NCBI RefSeq assembly: GCF_003426775.1
Contig: NZ_QJUG01000013.1
Span: 1 to 61,526, forward strand
Direction of reading: 5' to 3'
Origin: Allorhizocola rhizosphaerae
Lineage (GTDB): Bacteria; Actinomycetota; Actinomycetes; Mycobacteriales; Micromonosporaceae
DNA: 61,526 bases
A program made the position numbers and the translations under genes. Below are positions 42,622 through 52,810 of this stretch, one piece after another. Within the stretch, counting starts at the first letter, position 1. Every line of letters starts with the position of its first letter. The notes below the pieces were generated by a model, which worked only from the letters and a program-made list of their open reading frames with translations, did not search any database and was not told where the DNA came from.

Positions 42622-42756
42622 TCACATGTCGGTCCACACCTCGTCCACGTGAGCGGAGCATTCGTCCCGGCTGCCGGTCGTGCCGTCCGGCCGCCAGCCC
42701 GCGGGCACTTCCAGGTCAGCGGGCCAGAGCGAGTATTGGCCCTCATCGTTCAGACC
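42622..42756 (-). pseudogene. MbtH-like protein fragment
   Basis: The minus strand reads NDEGQYSLWPADLEVPAGW, then GSRDECSAHVDEVWTDM and a stop. This is the core of MbtH-like NRPS helper proteins, but the N-terminal FxD/E..YVLVN part and the final RPxSL are missing. No NRPS is in the window. It seems to be a relic of an older cluster. Confidence 0.75.
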
Positions 42757-42839
42757 GGGGTCCCGGCGGCGTGGCTGGACACCTGCACCCTGGACGCCGC
42801 CGTGGTAGGTGCGCATGCGGCGCCGGCCTTCGTCGGCAT

Positions 42840-44130
42840 GGAACCGCCGGTCGTCGATGCCAACCCGAACGACAACCTGGCGCGGTCAGCGACGCCCACC
42901 GCGTCTTCGACGTTCTCGGGTTACTCCCCGGCCCGCGTCAACGACGGAGTCCGGGACACCCGCCTCGGACCGTCATACAGTTGGGCCAACAACCTCGGCA
43001 CGTACCCGCCGAACAACCCCGAATGGTCATGCTCAACTTCGGCGCTGCCAAGACGTTCCGCCGCGTCGTCGTCTACACCAGCGAGAGTTGTCCCATCCGG
43101 GAGTTCGGCATTCAGGTGCTGAGCGGCGGTACGTGGGTCACGCCCGCCGGCGGTTCGGTCCGCGGCAACACGCAGCTCAGCCGGACCATCAACTTCGCTA
43201 CCGCGCAGAGCTCGCAGTACATGCGCGTCCTCGGTATACGTGGACCGACCCATAGGGCGCACCTGGAGCCATGTACAGCACCGTCACCGACCGGTACGCG
43301 CACACCGCCCAGCTGGTCAACCCGAGCCTCAACTTCCGCGCCGTCTTCCAGAGCAGCAGCTGGGGCAGCGCGCCGACCACGGCATACACCACGGTCTCGG
43401 CGGACATGGACCGGATCGTGTTCGACCACGACCTGCTGATCTGCCAGTCGCAGAGCAACGCCGGCACACGCAACTCCCGCCCGCAGGCGTGGGCGAAGAA
43501 CGTCGTCAGCGTCAGTGGGCAGTACCACCGCAACACCCTGGCGCGCACCGATGACGCGTGGAGCAGTGGCGCCTTGATCGGCCCGGCCGCCGACGGGCGC
43601 CTCAAGCCGGATCTGTCCCACTGCTACGACCAGATCAACACCACATCGTCCGCAAGCGCCACCTCGTACACCTCGACCTTCGGCGGTACGAGTGGAGCCA
43701 CCCCGATCACATGCGGCAACTTCGGTCTGCTGTTCCAGATGTGGGCCGACGGTGTCTTCGCCGGCTCCCCGGGCCTTGGCCGTGATGTGTTCGACTCCCG
43801 GCCGCATGCCGCGACCGCCAAGGCGCTGAGATCAATCAGGCGAACCAGTATCCCTTTAGCGGCACGGCACACGACCTGACCCGGGTCCACCAAGGCTGGG
43901 GCACCGCCAGTGTCGGCAACCTCTACGCACAAGCCCAGGCGAACGGCTGGCGGCTGCCGATCCTGGTAAACGAGACCGACCTGCTGACCGCGGGCACGCG
44001 TCGCGCGTACACCATCACCACGGATGGCACCCAGCCGCTGAGGGCGACCCTGGTCTGGACCGACCCGGCAGGCTCGCCCAGCGCCGGACTTCCCGGTCAA
44101 CGACCACACCACGATCGAGAGCCCGGGTCG
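42840..44130 (+). pseudogene. Decayed subtilase (S8) with discoidin-like domain
   Basis: Pieces of one secreted-type protease lie in successive frames. First is a discoidin/F5-F8 C-like segment (NLARSATPTASSTFSGYSPA, then FRRVVVYTSESCPIREFGIQ after a frameshift near 43022). Then comes the subtilase serine region with GTSGATP (near 43690). After another frameshift near 43826 comes a C-terminal segment (LTRVHQGWGTASVGNLYAQA). The Asp and His catalytic blocks are missing, so the gene is dead by deletion and frameshifts. Confidence 0.75.
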
Positions 44131-44181
44131 CGGAACGATCTGCATGTGGTCGCGATCTGCTGATTGGGGCGACGGCTGCGG

Positions 44182-45249
44182 TCAGGACCGGCGCGCCACG
44201 TCGCTGGGCCAGAACTCGATATAGGTCACAAACCCTTGATCTTTATCGAACCTGACGTAGGCGACGATCGGGCCGAACTGCCAGCAGTCCACGGCGAGCA
44301 GCAACGCGCTGCTATGGGGTACACCGAATCTGTCATGGACGGCATGCCTGCTGTCGTACAGCGAGAAGCCGTACGGCAACGGCACTTGCAGCGGGTGCTG
44401 CGGCGTCGGCCGGCGGAATCTGACCGAAAACAGCCACCAGTCGTGGTCCTCGTCCTGGTACAGGGTGAGGTCGGCGTTTGCGACCACCGGCTTGAGGCGG
44501 ACCTCGCCCAGGCCGTCGTCGAGGGTGGCGATGGTGGCCGCCGGGTCGGGGTAACCGAGCCGCGCAAGCCACGTACGCAACGGGGCATCGGTGATCCGCA
44601 AACCGACAAGGGCGATGTGCTCGTCGGCAGCAGCCTGCGCACCGACTGTGTCGGCCCACGGCGGGCGGGTGGTGAACGGCTGGTATCGGCGGTACAGCTG
44701 GTCGTGCAGTATGCCAGGATCCACCACAATCTCGGGTTTGCGCAACTCGTCGCGGCTGCCGGCGGTCAATGGGATCTGATGCCGTTGGCAGAACGCCACG
44801 ACCCGCGCGAAGTAGTCCTGGTCTACGTCGTATCCAAGCCAGTCGAAGATCATGGCCTCGACCAGCGTCTCGCCCTCCAGGACGGCGAACTGTCCCTCGG
44901 TGTCGAGCCTGACGATCGCCGGTCGGTCGGTCGCCGGCTCGTCGGGGTGAAGCCAGTAGCCGAAAAGGTCACCGTTGAACCCGTCGACGACCACGGCCAT
45001 GTGCCCGAGGACCTCGTCGATGGCGCGGTTGTTGGCGATCACACCGGGGTCTTGCTCGCCCTGCTGGTATTGCGGGTCCAGCAACGGATGCAGCTGCCCC
45101 GGGGTAAGCACGTGCACCTCGGCGAACGGCGGCACCGAGCCTTGCCCGCGCAACACCCCGTCGAGCTCCAACTCCGCCAGCCGACGCAGGTCGTCAGGAA
45201 TAGCGCGGCCGCGCAGGCGGTCGCCGAGATGATCCTCCACCCGACCCAT
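44182..45249 (-). CDS. Hypothetical protein
   Basis: 355 aa from ATG 45249 behind GGGAG; the reading frame is open further upstream but without protein-like content. No family is recognised with confidence. Segments such as GYWLHPDEPATDRPAIVRLDTEGQF, and the aromatic DEDHDWWLFSVRF, recall SMI1/KNR4 (SUKH) proteins, which often serve as immunity proteins, but this is weak. It is convergent with the subtilase remnant and ends close to it. Confidence 0.6.
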   Translation of the reverse strand: MGRVEDHLGDRLRGRAIPDDLRRLAELELDGVLRGQGSVPPFAEVHVLTPGQLHPLLDPQYQQGEQDPGVIANNRAIDEVLGHMAVVVDGFNGDLFGYWLHPDEPATDRPAIVRLDTEGQFAVLEGETLVEAMIFDWLGYDVDQDYFARVVAFCQRHQIPLTAGSRDELRKPEIVVDPGILHDQLYRRYQPFTTRPPWADTVGAQAAADEHIALVGLRITDAPLRTWLARLGYPDPAATIATLDDGLGEVRLKPVVANADLTLYQDEDHDWWLFSVRFRRPTPQHPLQVPLPYGFSLYDSRHAVHDRFGVPHSSALLLAVDCWQFGPIVAYVRFDKDQGFVTYIEFWPSDVARRS

Positions 45250-45607
45250 GAGGCTCCCACTCAATCTCAATCGGACGACGTTTGCCGCCGACCATAGCAA
45301 CGCGGTAACGCGGAGCGGCTCCGGCCCGTTCGTCCACTGCGAGTGCAGGCGTCCCGTCTTCTCGGCACCACCGCGAAAGGCCGCACCACAGGGCCACCCG
45401 GATATCCGTAACTGAAGACAAGTGGCATGATCGTAATGCACTGGCGGTATCCAGCAGGCCGCACGCTGGGCTGGCGGAGGTCTTTGCGCGCTTTCAATCG
45501 TCCGTTGTGGACGATCGCGGCCGTGGATGAGGCGGCGGCAATCGCAGGGCGCGGCAAGGTTGGGCACACTGGTGCAACCTGGCGCCTGGCCTGAAGTGTG
45601 AACGAGC

Positions 45608-46639
45608 GTGACTACGGCCGACTTCACGAGCTTCTACCACGCTCATTTCGCTGACACGGTGACGCTGGTGTACTCCTTCACCGCGGACATGCCCGCGGCT
45701 CAGGATGTTGCGCAGGAGGCGTTCGCACGGGCGTGGCAGCGGTGGCCGCATGTGTCGGGCTATGACAACCCGCTGGCCTGGGTGCGCCACGTTTCCATCA
45801 ACCTGGCGAACTCACGCTGGCGGCGGCTGCGCACCGCGCGCGGATTCCTGGAGCGCCAGCGCGAGGAACACGAGGCCGAACTCAACCCCGATCACGTGAT
45901 GGTGGTAGCCGCGCTGCGCAAGCTGCCACGTAATCATCGCGAAGCGATAGTGCTGCACTACCTGGCGGACATGCCGATCGACGAGGTGGCGCAGCATCTG
46001 AACGCGCCGCTGGGCACGGTAAAGTCGTGGTTGCACCGTGGCCGGGCGGCGCTGGCCGCAGCGCTGGTCATCGAGTTGCCTGCGGTAACGACGCCGCCAG
46101 CCGATCAAATCATCAAGCGGGGAACACAACGTCGGCGGACCAGCGGTCGCCGCCGATCTGCGCAACCGCAAGTTCGCCGTTGGCCGTGTCGAAAACGAAC
46201 AAGTCCAGCCTCGCGACGAGGTGGCCATCATCAGGTACGGGCCGCGGACCATTGGTGCTGCCCATCTGCTCAACGCCTACATACTCAACGAGGCAACGAT
46301 GGACTTCGACATCACACGGACAACCGATACTGTGGACCTGGTGGTCGGCGGACGGTACCGGCAACTGGCGACACCGACACAGATGCGCCAGGCCATCGCC
46401 ATCATCGGCCGCCCGAAGCTCCCGCCGGGCACGTGCGCCCCGCCGCAGTGACCTGCCTAGCCGCTTTGCCCAGCGCCGCAACGGGCCAATTCACAGACCG
46501 AGCACCTGGCCTTGTTGTCGACGGTATCCGCGGTATGCATCGCCTGGAGACACCATGTCGTGTTTGTTGCGCGGCCGGGCCCGCCATCGACCTGGACGAC
46601 AGGTGCTTCGAGGCCTACTTGATTCGCCCACCCTCGTGA
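45608..46639 (+). CDS. SigE-type ECF sigma factor with out-of-frame C-terminal extension
   Basis: Residues 1-160 are a full ECF sigma factor: region 2 (DFTSFYHAHFADTVTLVYSF, AQDVAQEAFARAWQRW) and region 4 (ALRKLPRNHREAIVLHYLAD, LGTVKSWLHRGRAALAAAL). After about residue 165 the frame runs on for 180 low-complexity Arg-rich residues to the stop at 46639. That tail is the wrong frame over the remnant at 46101-46451, so the sigma gene has lost its own end by deletion. The sigma part may still work. Confidence 0.7.
   Translation: MTTADFTSFYHAHFADTVTLVYSFTADMPAAQDVAQEAFARAWQRWPHVSGYDNPLAWVRHVSINLANSRWRRLRTARGFLERQREEHEAELNPDHVMVVAALRKLPRNHREAIVLHYLADMPIDEVAQHLNAPLGTVKSWLHRGRAALAAALVIELPAVTTPPADQIIKRGTQRRRTSGRRRSAQPQVRRWPCRKRTSPASRRGGHHQVRAADHWCCPSAQRLHTQRGNDGLRHHTDNRYCGPGGRRTVPATGDTDTDAPGHRHHRPPEAPAGHVRPAAVTCLAALPSAATGQFTDRAPGLVVDGIRGMHRLETPCRVCCAAGPAIDLDDRCFEAYLIRPPS
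46101..46451 (+). pseudogene. LytR_C-like domain remnant
   Basis: In the frame starting at 46101 the DNA encodes about 116 residues ending at 46451: AVAADLRNRKFAVGRVENEQ, VAIIRYGPRTIGAAHLLNAY, VDLVVGGRYRQLATPTQ. This is the layout of the LytR C-terminal domain seen in membrane proteins encoded after SigE-type sigma factors. Start, membrane segment and linker are missing, so a deletion has joined it to the sigma gene. Confidence 0.6.
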
Positions 46640-47706
46640 CGACTTTGAAAGCCCGCATGCGCGTAGTGGTCGGCGATGAGATGAAACGACTCCTTCGGCT
46701 CCCAACGGTAATCCGAGGCGGGATCGGAGAAGTCGTCCCGGATTGTCTTGACAATCGCCATGCTCGCCGTGTCCAGGTCCAGACGTGGGTCGGTGGAATG
46801 CGGATGGGTGGGGTGGATGAGTTCGGAGACGGCGACTCCGGCGACGCGCGCTTCGTCGAAGATGTCCAGCATTTTCAGGTGGTACGCGGCCTGTGCGCTC
46901 TCGTCCCGGCAGTATCCATCCAGGATCGTCGGCACGGGCCGGGAGCGGTCGACGATATCCCAGAAGAAGAAGGCCCGTTCCTCCGCAGCGGCGTAGGTCG
47001 CCGTCCCGAACTCGGCGATGAGGATGGGCTTGCCCCAGCGACGGTATCGTCCCACCTCCGCCAGGTGCTGTTCGCGCGTCTTCGAGGTGGGCAGGTACTG
47101 GTACATCAGGCCGATGTAGTCGAACCACCGCCAGTCAACGTCTTCAAAGTATGCCGCCGAGTAGCTGAGGCTGCCCCGGAAGTTGGCGCGGGCAACGGCC
47201 GCGGCTTGCCCCAGGAAGGCGTCCAGCCGTGGTGCGGCCGCCGTGAAGTCGACTTTCGCGGTCGGCGTGAGCAGGTGGTGGTCGGCATCGGCGTAGATGT
47301 TGGCCATCCGTTCGTGGTACTGGTCACCAGGGATGATGCCGGGCGTGAAAAGGAGGTGGACGGCGCCGACGGTCAAGCAGATCCGGGCGCCGCCGGTCCG
47401 GAGTGCCTCGGCCAGCCGGGCCGCCTCGGCAAGGTGATCGAGAATCTCCGTCTGCGGCCGGTCGACGAGCCGCGGCTGCAACCATACGTGCAGATCGCGC
47501 TCGGCCGCGGCGGTGGCGGTGGCGGCCAGGCGATCGAGGTCGCTGCCGTAGACCGTCACGGAGTTGGCGTTCAGCTGGTCGCTGATCAGGCTCAGCTCGG
47601 AGTTCATGTGGTCATTGCTCCACCTGGCCCGCGACAGCGCACCCTGGCCGGTGGCGAAGTTGGTGCCGGTGTCGTAGGCAACACCTCGGAATGTCATGAC
47701 TGGCAT
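46615..47706 (-). CDS. TIM-barrel (glycosyl-hydrolase-like) protein
   Basis: 363 aa. The sequence has the look of a (beta/alpha)8 glycosidase-like barrel: [75 protein letters not shown] (a Glu at the position of the GH nucleophile) and [14 protein letters not shown]. Similar proteins are sometimes labelled abortive-infection or GH-like. The substrate is unknown. The start is ATG 47706 or 47697. It is divergent from the aminotransferase gene. Confidence 0.65.
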   Translation of the reverse strand: MPVMTFRGVAYDTGTNFATGQGALSRARWSNDHMNSELSLISDQLNANSVTVYGSDLDRLAATATAAAERDLHVWLQPRLVDRPQTEILDHLAEAARLAEALRTGGARICLTVGAVHLLFTPGIIPGDQYHERMANIYADADHHLLTPTAKVDFTAAAPRLDAFLGQAAAVARANFRGSLSYSAAYFEDVDWRWFDYIGLMYQYLPTSKTREQHLAEVGRYRRWGKPILIAEFGTATYAAAEERAFFFWDIVDRSRPVPTILDGYCRDESAQAAYHLKMLDIFDEARVAGVAVSELIHPTHPHSTDPRLDLDTASMAIVKTIRDDFSDPASDYRWEPKESFHLIADHYAHAGFQSRHEGGRIK

Positions 47707-47855
47707 TTTCGCGCCGGGTGAACGCGGCAGGCATCCTCGAACGTGCGCGGTCACCTGACCGGTTGCGCATGCACGAAGGTGTCTGGTCGTGCGCGGAGTG
47801 CCATCGTATCGGCACCAGGTCGTTTCAGCTCAAAGAGAGCATCGAGGAGTCACCT

Positions 47856-49247
47856 ATGACGATGGCAGGTACCATGCCCGCCGGGTCCGCGACTTCCGCG
47901 GAGAAACTGTCCGAATTGGACCGGCGGCATATTGTTCATCCGCACCAACGGCACGACCGCCGCGACCGCCGGATCATGGTGCGGGGCGAGGGATGTAGCG
48001 TTTGGGATGCCGGCGGCCGGGAGTACCTGGACGCCATCGGTGGCGGCATCTGGGTGGCACAGGTGGGTCACGGGCGGCGCGAGCTCGCCGCCGCGGCCAC
48101 CGCCCAGATGACGGAGCTGGCCCACTTCACCGGCTTCTTCGAGTATGGCAACGACAAGGCGGCCTTGCTCGCGCAGCGGTTGGTTGCGTTGGCCCCCAGC
48201 GACATCACCAGGGTGTACTTCACCAACAGCGGCTCGGAGGGCGTGGACACCGCAATCAAGGTGGCTCGGATGTATCACCATCTCCGCGGCCAGCCGGACC
48301 GCAACTGGATCCTGGCGCGTCACTTCGGCTATCATGGCTCCAGCTATGGCAGTGGGACGGTCACCGGCATCCCGATGATGCAAGAGAGGGTGGGGCCCAA
48401 CCTGCCGAACGTGGAGAAACTGTCCGCCCCTTACCCGTACCGCTCTGAAATGTACGGTGGTGAGGAAGTCACCACCTTCCTGTTGCGGGAGCTGGCCGGC
48501 ACCATCGAACGCCTGGGCGCGGAAAACATCGCCGCCATGATCGGCGAACCGATCCTCGGTGGCGGCGGAGTCATCGCACCGCCGCCGGATTACTGGCCGC
48601 GCGTTCGCGAGCTCCTTTCCCAACACGGCATCCTGCTGATCGCCGATGAGGTGATCACCGCTTTCGGGCGTACCGGTGCTTGGTTCGACTCTCCCGGGCG
48701 CGGCATGGACGCCGACATCATCGTTACCGCGAAGGGACTCACCAGCGGATATGCCCCGTTGGGCGCCGTGCTCATGCGCGAGGCAGTCGGCGAGACGGTG
48801 GCCCACGCCGGGCCGAGCTTCTTCCACGGGCACACCTACTTCGGGCACGCAGTCTGCTGTGCGGTAGCGCTGTCCAATCTCGACATCATCGAGCGGGAGG
48901 ACCTGCTGGGCCGGGCACGGCAGATCGGCGAGTGGTTCTCCACCGGCCTGGCGGCCGCGGCCGGGCTGCCCGCGGTGGGCGAGGTTCGGGTGGAGGGCGC
49001 GACCGCAGGGATCGAGCTCGTCGCCAACCGCGAGACCCGCGAGCCGGTCGCTCCCGACCTGGCGCTGGCCGTCGCGGACGAACTCTATGACACCTATGGC
49101 ATCATCACTCGCAATTACGGGCCGACGCTCGTGCTGTCACCGCCGCTGGTGCTCGACGAGCGGCAGGCACGCCGCACCACAACCGCGATCCTCGAAGTGC
49201 TGTCCCGTCTCGACGTCGCCGCAGGCCGGATCTTCCCGAGTATCTGA
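47856..49247 (+). CDS. Class III (PLP) aminotransferase
   Basis: 463 aa with the class III signature: [44 protein letters not shown] (PLP-nitrogen Asp) and the Schiff-base lysine in [15 protein letters not shown]. It moves amino groups between an omega-amine or amino acid and a 2-oxo acid or aldehyde. The start 47856 follows GAGGAG; the upstream in-frame extension is not protein-like. It forms an operon with the alcohol dehydrogenase 15 bases downstream. Confidence 0.92.
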   Translation: MTMAGTMPAGSATSAEKLSELDRRHIVHPHQRHDRRDRRIMVRGEGCSVWDAGGREYLDAIGGGIWVAQVGHGRRELAAAATAQMTELAHFTGFFEYGNDKAALLAQRLVALAPSDITRVYFTNSGSEGVDTAIKVARMYHHLRGQPDRNWILARHFGYHGSSYGSGTVTGIPMMQERVGPNLPNVEKLSAPYPYRSEMYGGEEVTTFLLRELAGTIERLGAENIAAMIGEPILGGGGVIAPPPDYWPRVRELLSQHGILLIADEVITAFGRTGAWFDSPGRGMDADIIVTAKGLTSGYAPLGAVLMREAVGETVAHAGPSFFHGHTYFGHAVCCAVALSNLDIIEREDLLGRARQIGEWFSTGLAAAAGLPAVGEVRVEGATAGIELVANRETREPVAPDLALAVADELYDTYGIITRNYGPTLVLSPPLVLDERQARRTTTAILEVLSRLDVAAGRIFPSI

Positions 49248-49262
49248 AGGAGTTGTGGTGCT

Positions 49263-50285
49263 GTGAAGGCTGCCGTCATACCCGAAGTCAACGCCGCATG
49301 GGAGCTTCGCGAGATACCCACCCCGCAACCCGGGCCAGGTGAGGTGCTGATCCGGGTGCGCGCGTGCGGGGTCTGCTACAACGACGTTCTGGCCACTATG
49401 GGTGCGATCCCATTCCCGGCAAGCAATCCCGCGGTGACCGGCCATGAGCCGGTGGGGGAAGTCGTCGCCGTCGGACCTGGCGTCACCACCCGTCACAACG
49501 GTGATCGTGTCGGCGTGACCTGGGTCCGCTCCGGTTGTGGCCGGTGCGACTACTGCCGCCTGGGTCTGCCGGTGACCGGCCAGACGGCGATGAACTGCCC
49601 GGCGGCGGTGACGACCGGGTTCAGCGCACCCGGCGGGCACGCCGAATATCTGGTGACGCGCGCCGACGACACGATTCTCTTGCCGGACAACCTCGCCGAC
49701 GAGCTTGCGGCCCCGGTGCTGTGCGCCGGTTACACCGCATGGTCGGCGCTACGGGCGGCCGATCCGCAGCCGCACGAGCGGGTGGCCGTGCTGGGTATCG
49801 GCGGGCTCGGCCACCTTGCCGTCCAGTTCGCCCACGCATGCGGCTTCGAGACCATCGCCGTGACTCGCTCGCCGCAGAAGTTCCAGACGGCCAAGGAACT
49901 CGGCGCCGACCTCGTTGTGGCCAACGGGGAGAAGCTGCGCAAGGCCGGCGGTGCGGACGTGATCCTGTTGACCGCGCCGTCGCATGGGGTCGCGTCGGAG
50001 GCGTTGCAGGGGTTGCGGGTCAACGGCCGGATGGTACTGGCAGGCATCGACGGTACCGAACCGTTCACCATTCCACCGGCGTTGCAGTACCCGTTCTTCG
50101 CCCAGGGTCAACGAATCATGGGCGCGACCCACGGCGGCCAGAGCTACCTGCGGGAGGCGCTCGACCTTGTCGCCTCGGGCAGGGTCACGCCACGCGTCGA
50201 GGTCTTCCCGTGCGACCGGGTGGCCGAAGCGGTCGGCCGGGTCGCCAAGGGCGAGGTGAGATTCCGCGCGGTCATCACCTATTGA
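49263..50285 (+). CDS. Zinc-dependent alcohol dehydrogenase (MDR family)
   Basis: 340 aa. Catalytic zinc ligands lie in RACGVCYNDV and TGHEPVGEV. The structural-zinc region reads CGRCDYC plus a later cysteine near MNCPAAV. The NAD(P) motif is GIGGLGHLA. It oxidises an alcohol or reduces an aldehyde, and with the aminotransferase could convert an alcohol to an amine or the reverse. The start is GTG 49263 behind AAGGAG. Confidence 0.92.
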   Translation: MKAAVIPEVNAAWELREIPTPQPGPGEVLIRVRACGVCYNDVLATMGAIPFPASNPAVTGHEPVGEVVAVGPGVTTRHNGDRVGVTWVRSGCGRCDYCRLGLPVTGQTAMNCPAAVTTGFSAPGGHAEYLVTRADDTILLPDNLADELAAPVLCAGYTAWSALRAADPQPHERVAVLGIGGLGHLAVQFAHACGFETIAVTRSPQKFQTAKELGADLVVANGEKLRKAGGADVILLTAPSHGVASEALQGLRVNGRMVLAGIDGTEPFTIPPALQYPFFAQGQRIMGATHGGQSYLREALDLVASGRVTPRVEVFPCDRVAEAVGRVAKGEVRFRAVITY

Positions 50286-50295
50286 ACGGCGCGAA

Positions 50296-50333
50296 AGTGA
50301 GCCCCCGGCCATGAAATGGACCGGGGGCTCACT
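50296..50333. terminator. Bidirectional hairpin terminator
   Basis: A 13-bp perfect stem (50296-50308 with 50321-50333) and a 12-nt loop between the convergent dehydrogenase and P450 genes. Confidence 0.75.
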
Positions 50334-50348
50334 GCCGCGGTGAAGCGG

Positions 50349-51566
50349 CTACGCCGCAGTGAACCGGACCGGCAGTGCCCGCAACCGGTGCAGCACGAAG
50401 CTTTGCTTCCATTCCAATGCAGACTCCGGCACGTCCAGCTTGAGCTGAGACAGGCGGCGTAGCAGCGTGCCGAAGGCGATCTCACCCTCGGCCCGGGCCA
50501 GCGGGGCGCCCAGACAGTAGTGGATCCCATGGCTGAAGCCGAGCAGGTACCCAAGATTCTCCCGGCCCAGGTCCAACCGGGCCGGATCGTCGAAGACGGC
50601 CGGATCGTGATTGGCCGCCGCCGCGGCGATGACCACGTGCTCGCCTTGCTCGATGGCAAAGCCCGCCACCTCCAGCGGCTCGGCCGCGAAGTGGTAGGTG
50701 ATGCAGGAGACCGGACTGTCGAATCGCATCAGCTCATCGACGGCGTTGGGCAGCCGGCTCGGGTCGGCCCGTAGTTCGGCTTGCTGCCGCGGGTGGCGCA
50801 GCAGCGCCAGGATGCCGTTGGCGAGCAGGTTCACCGTGGTCTCGAAGCCCGCGGTGAGCAACAGCAGGGCGTTGGACCGCAGCTCGAGGTCGGTGAGCCG
50901 GTCGCCTGCCTCCTGCGCGGCGATCATGCCGGAGATCAGGTCGTCGCCCGGCTCTGCACGGCGCCTGGTGACCAGCTCGGCGAGGTAGGTGTCAAACCAG
51001 CGCCCCGCGGCGATGATGTCATCGAAGCCAGACGATGCGTTGATTCCGGTCAATACCTCGGCGTGGCGCTCGAATTCGGCGCGATCGGCGAACGGCACGC
51101 CCAGCATCTCACTGATGACCGCGATCGGCAGTGGCAGCGCCAGCGTCTCGACCAGGTCGGCCCGGCCTTTCGGCGCGATGACGTCGATGAGCTCATCGGT
51201 GATTTCCTGTATCCGTGGGCGCATCTGCTCCACCCGCCGCCGCGTGAACGCCTTGGATACCAGCTTGCGCAGCCGGGCGTGATCGGGCGGATCGGCGAAC
51301 AGCATGTGCCGCGACAACGGATAATCATCGCTGGCCAGAGGATGGAAGCGGTGGAGTTCCGGAGCGGCCGCGCTCACGCTGCGTACCAATCGTGGATCGG
51401 AAAGCGCCTCCCGGGCGGCGCCGTTGCCGGTGATCAGCACGGCCGGCATGCCATCGGGCAGCGCCACCCGGTGGACGGGACTGCGGTCACCGAGCGCGGT
51501 GAACAGCGCCTCGGGGTCGCCGAACACATGGGTAGTCAAGGGAATCTCGCCTGTGCGCTGGAGCAT
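50349..51566 (-). CDS. Cytochrome P450 (first of three)
   Basis: 405 aa bacterial class I P450: I-helix LLTAGFETT, K-helix ExxR in DELMRFD, heme loop GFSHGIHYCLGAPLAR. All key residues are present. GAGG precedes the ATG. It ends next to the terminator at 50296 and is the last gene of a minus-strand run of P450 and sugar genes. It needs ferredoxin and reductase from elsewhere. Confidence 0.95.
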   Translation of the reverse strand: MLQRTGEIPLTTHVFGDPEALFTALGDRSPVHRVALPDGMPAVLITGNGAAREALSDPRLVRSVSAAAPELHRFHPLASDDYPLSRHMLFADPPDHARLRKLVSKAFTRRRVEQMRPRIQEITDELIDVIAPKGRADLVETLALPLPIAVISEMLGVPFADRAEFERHAEVLTGINASSGFDDIIAAGRWFDTYLAELVTRRRAEPGDDLISGMIAAQEAGDRLTDLELRSNALLLLTAGFETTVNLLANGILALLRHPRQQAELRADPSRLPNAVDELMRFDSPVSCITYHFAAEPLEVAGFAIEQGEHVVIAAAAANHDPAVFDDPARLDLGRENLGYLLGFSHGIHYCLGAPLARAEGEIAFGTLLRRLSQLKLDVPESALEWKQSFVLHRLRALPVRFTAA

Positions 51567-51592
51567 GTCAATCCTCGTTGGATAGTCGGTTA

Positions 51593-52810
51593 TTACCAGG
51601 CCACCGGCAGCGACGCGAGGCGCTGCACGTCCGCGTCGCGGTAGGTCGGGACCTCGCCGGCCGGGACGGCGAGCCGCAACGTGGGTACCCGCTCGACGAG
51701 CGTGCGGAATGCCACCTCGAGTTCAAGCCGGGCAAGGTTGTGCCCGAGGCAGTGGTGGATGCCGAAGCTGAACGCGAGGTGGTTGGCCGGGGGCGGCCCG
51801 GTCACGTCGAGGCGCTCGGGATTGCTTGTCACGCTCGGATCGAGGTTCGCGGCCGCCATGCTCACCAGCACTGGGTCCCCGGCTTTGATGGTGTGTCCGG
51901 CGATGTCCACGTCGGCGACCGCCACCCGCGCCAGCTGCTCCACCAGCGACACGTAACGCAGGATTTCCTCGACCGCGCCCGGCACCCGGTCCGGATCGGC
52001 GGCCAGCTGCGCGTACTGCTCGGGATGGTCAAGCAGCGCCAGGGTTCCCAGCGCGATGACGCTGGATGTGGTGATCGTCCCGGCGACCAGGATGGCCAGG
52101 GCGAAGGCCGCCAGCATGGCGCGGTCGAGCTTGCCTTGGCGCAGCGGTCCGGCGACAAGCGAGTCAAGCACTCCCGGTCCGGGATCGCCGGCGGCCTTCT
52201 GATCGATGAGCCGGTGGAGGTACGCGGTCAGCTCTGCCATCGCCGCGTCGGCTCGCTCCGGATCGAACAGCCTTCGAACCGCCGGTTCGAAGGTCTGCCG
52301 ATCGGTGTAAGGCACCCCGAGGTGGGCGCAGATCACCATCAGCGGCACCGGGGCGGCGAAGTCTGCCACCAGGTCGGCCGGCGGCCCCTGGGCCAACAAA
52401 GCATCCAGCTGCTCGTCCACGATCTGCTGGATCCGCGGGCGAAGCGCGGCGACCTGCCGGGCGGTGAACCGGGGCACGAGCAGCTGCCGTTGCCGGCTGT
52501 GCTCAGGCGGGTCGACGCCGAACAGCGCACCGGCGAAGCCACCCTCCTGTTCCCGCGCCATCTCCCGGGTGGCCCGCATCCTCAGGTGGCGCGGATCCAT
52601 GACCGGGTAGTTCGGATGATCGGAGCGGCTTGACACGCGTTTGTCGGCGAGCAGGGCCCGCGCCTCTGCCGGGCCGGTGACCAGCCAGGCGATCCGCCCG
52701 TCGTAGAGGCGGACGCGGGTGAGCGGGCCCATCTTGTTCAGCCTCGCCATCTGCGGCGACGGGCGGTAGGGACATTCGCGTGCCAGCGGATAGGCGGGCA
52801 GTTCGGCCAT
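51593..52810 (-). CDS. Cytochrome P450 (second of three) with altered I-helix
   Basis: 405 aa. The heme loop AFSFGIHHCLGHNLAR and ExxR (EEILRYV) are intact, but the I-helix reads LVAGTITTSS: the acidic residue of the usual AGxD/ET is replaced by Ile. That residue normally helps protonate bound O2, so the enzyme may be catalytically unusual or a partner of its neighbour. Its ATG overlaps the stop of the third P450 (ATGA), which sets the start. It is a close paralogue of the third P450. Confidence 0.93.
   Translation of the reverse strand: MAELPAYPLARECPYRPSPQMARLNKMGPLTRVRLYDGRIAWLVTGPAEARALLADKRVSSRSDHPNYPVMDPRHLRMRATREMAREQEGGFAGALFGVDPPEHSRQRQLLVPRFTARQVAALRPRIQQIVDEQLDALLAQGPPADLVADFAAPVPLMVICAHLGVPYTDRQTFEPAVRRLFDPERADAAMAELTAYLHRLIDQKAAGDPGPGVLDSLVAGPLRQGKLDRAMLAAFALAILVAGTITTSSVIALGTLALLDHPEQYAQLAADPDRVPGAVEEILRYVSLVEQLARVAVADVDIAGHTIKAGDPVLVSMAAANLDPSVTSNPERLDVTGPPPANHLAFSFGIHHCLGHNLARLELEVAFRTLVERVPTLRLAVPAGEVPTYRDADVQRLASLPVAW

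Noticed and set aside
42592-43122. Intact secreted discoidin-type gene
   Set aside because: The domain continues in another frame and the following protease lacks its Asp and His blocks, so it is a pseudogene.
46027-47721. Plus-strand ORF of 564 codons
   Set aside because: Mostly antisense to the TIM-barrel gene; composition is Arg/Gly-rich as in shadow frames of GC-rich DNA.
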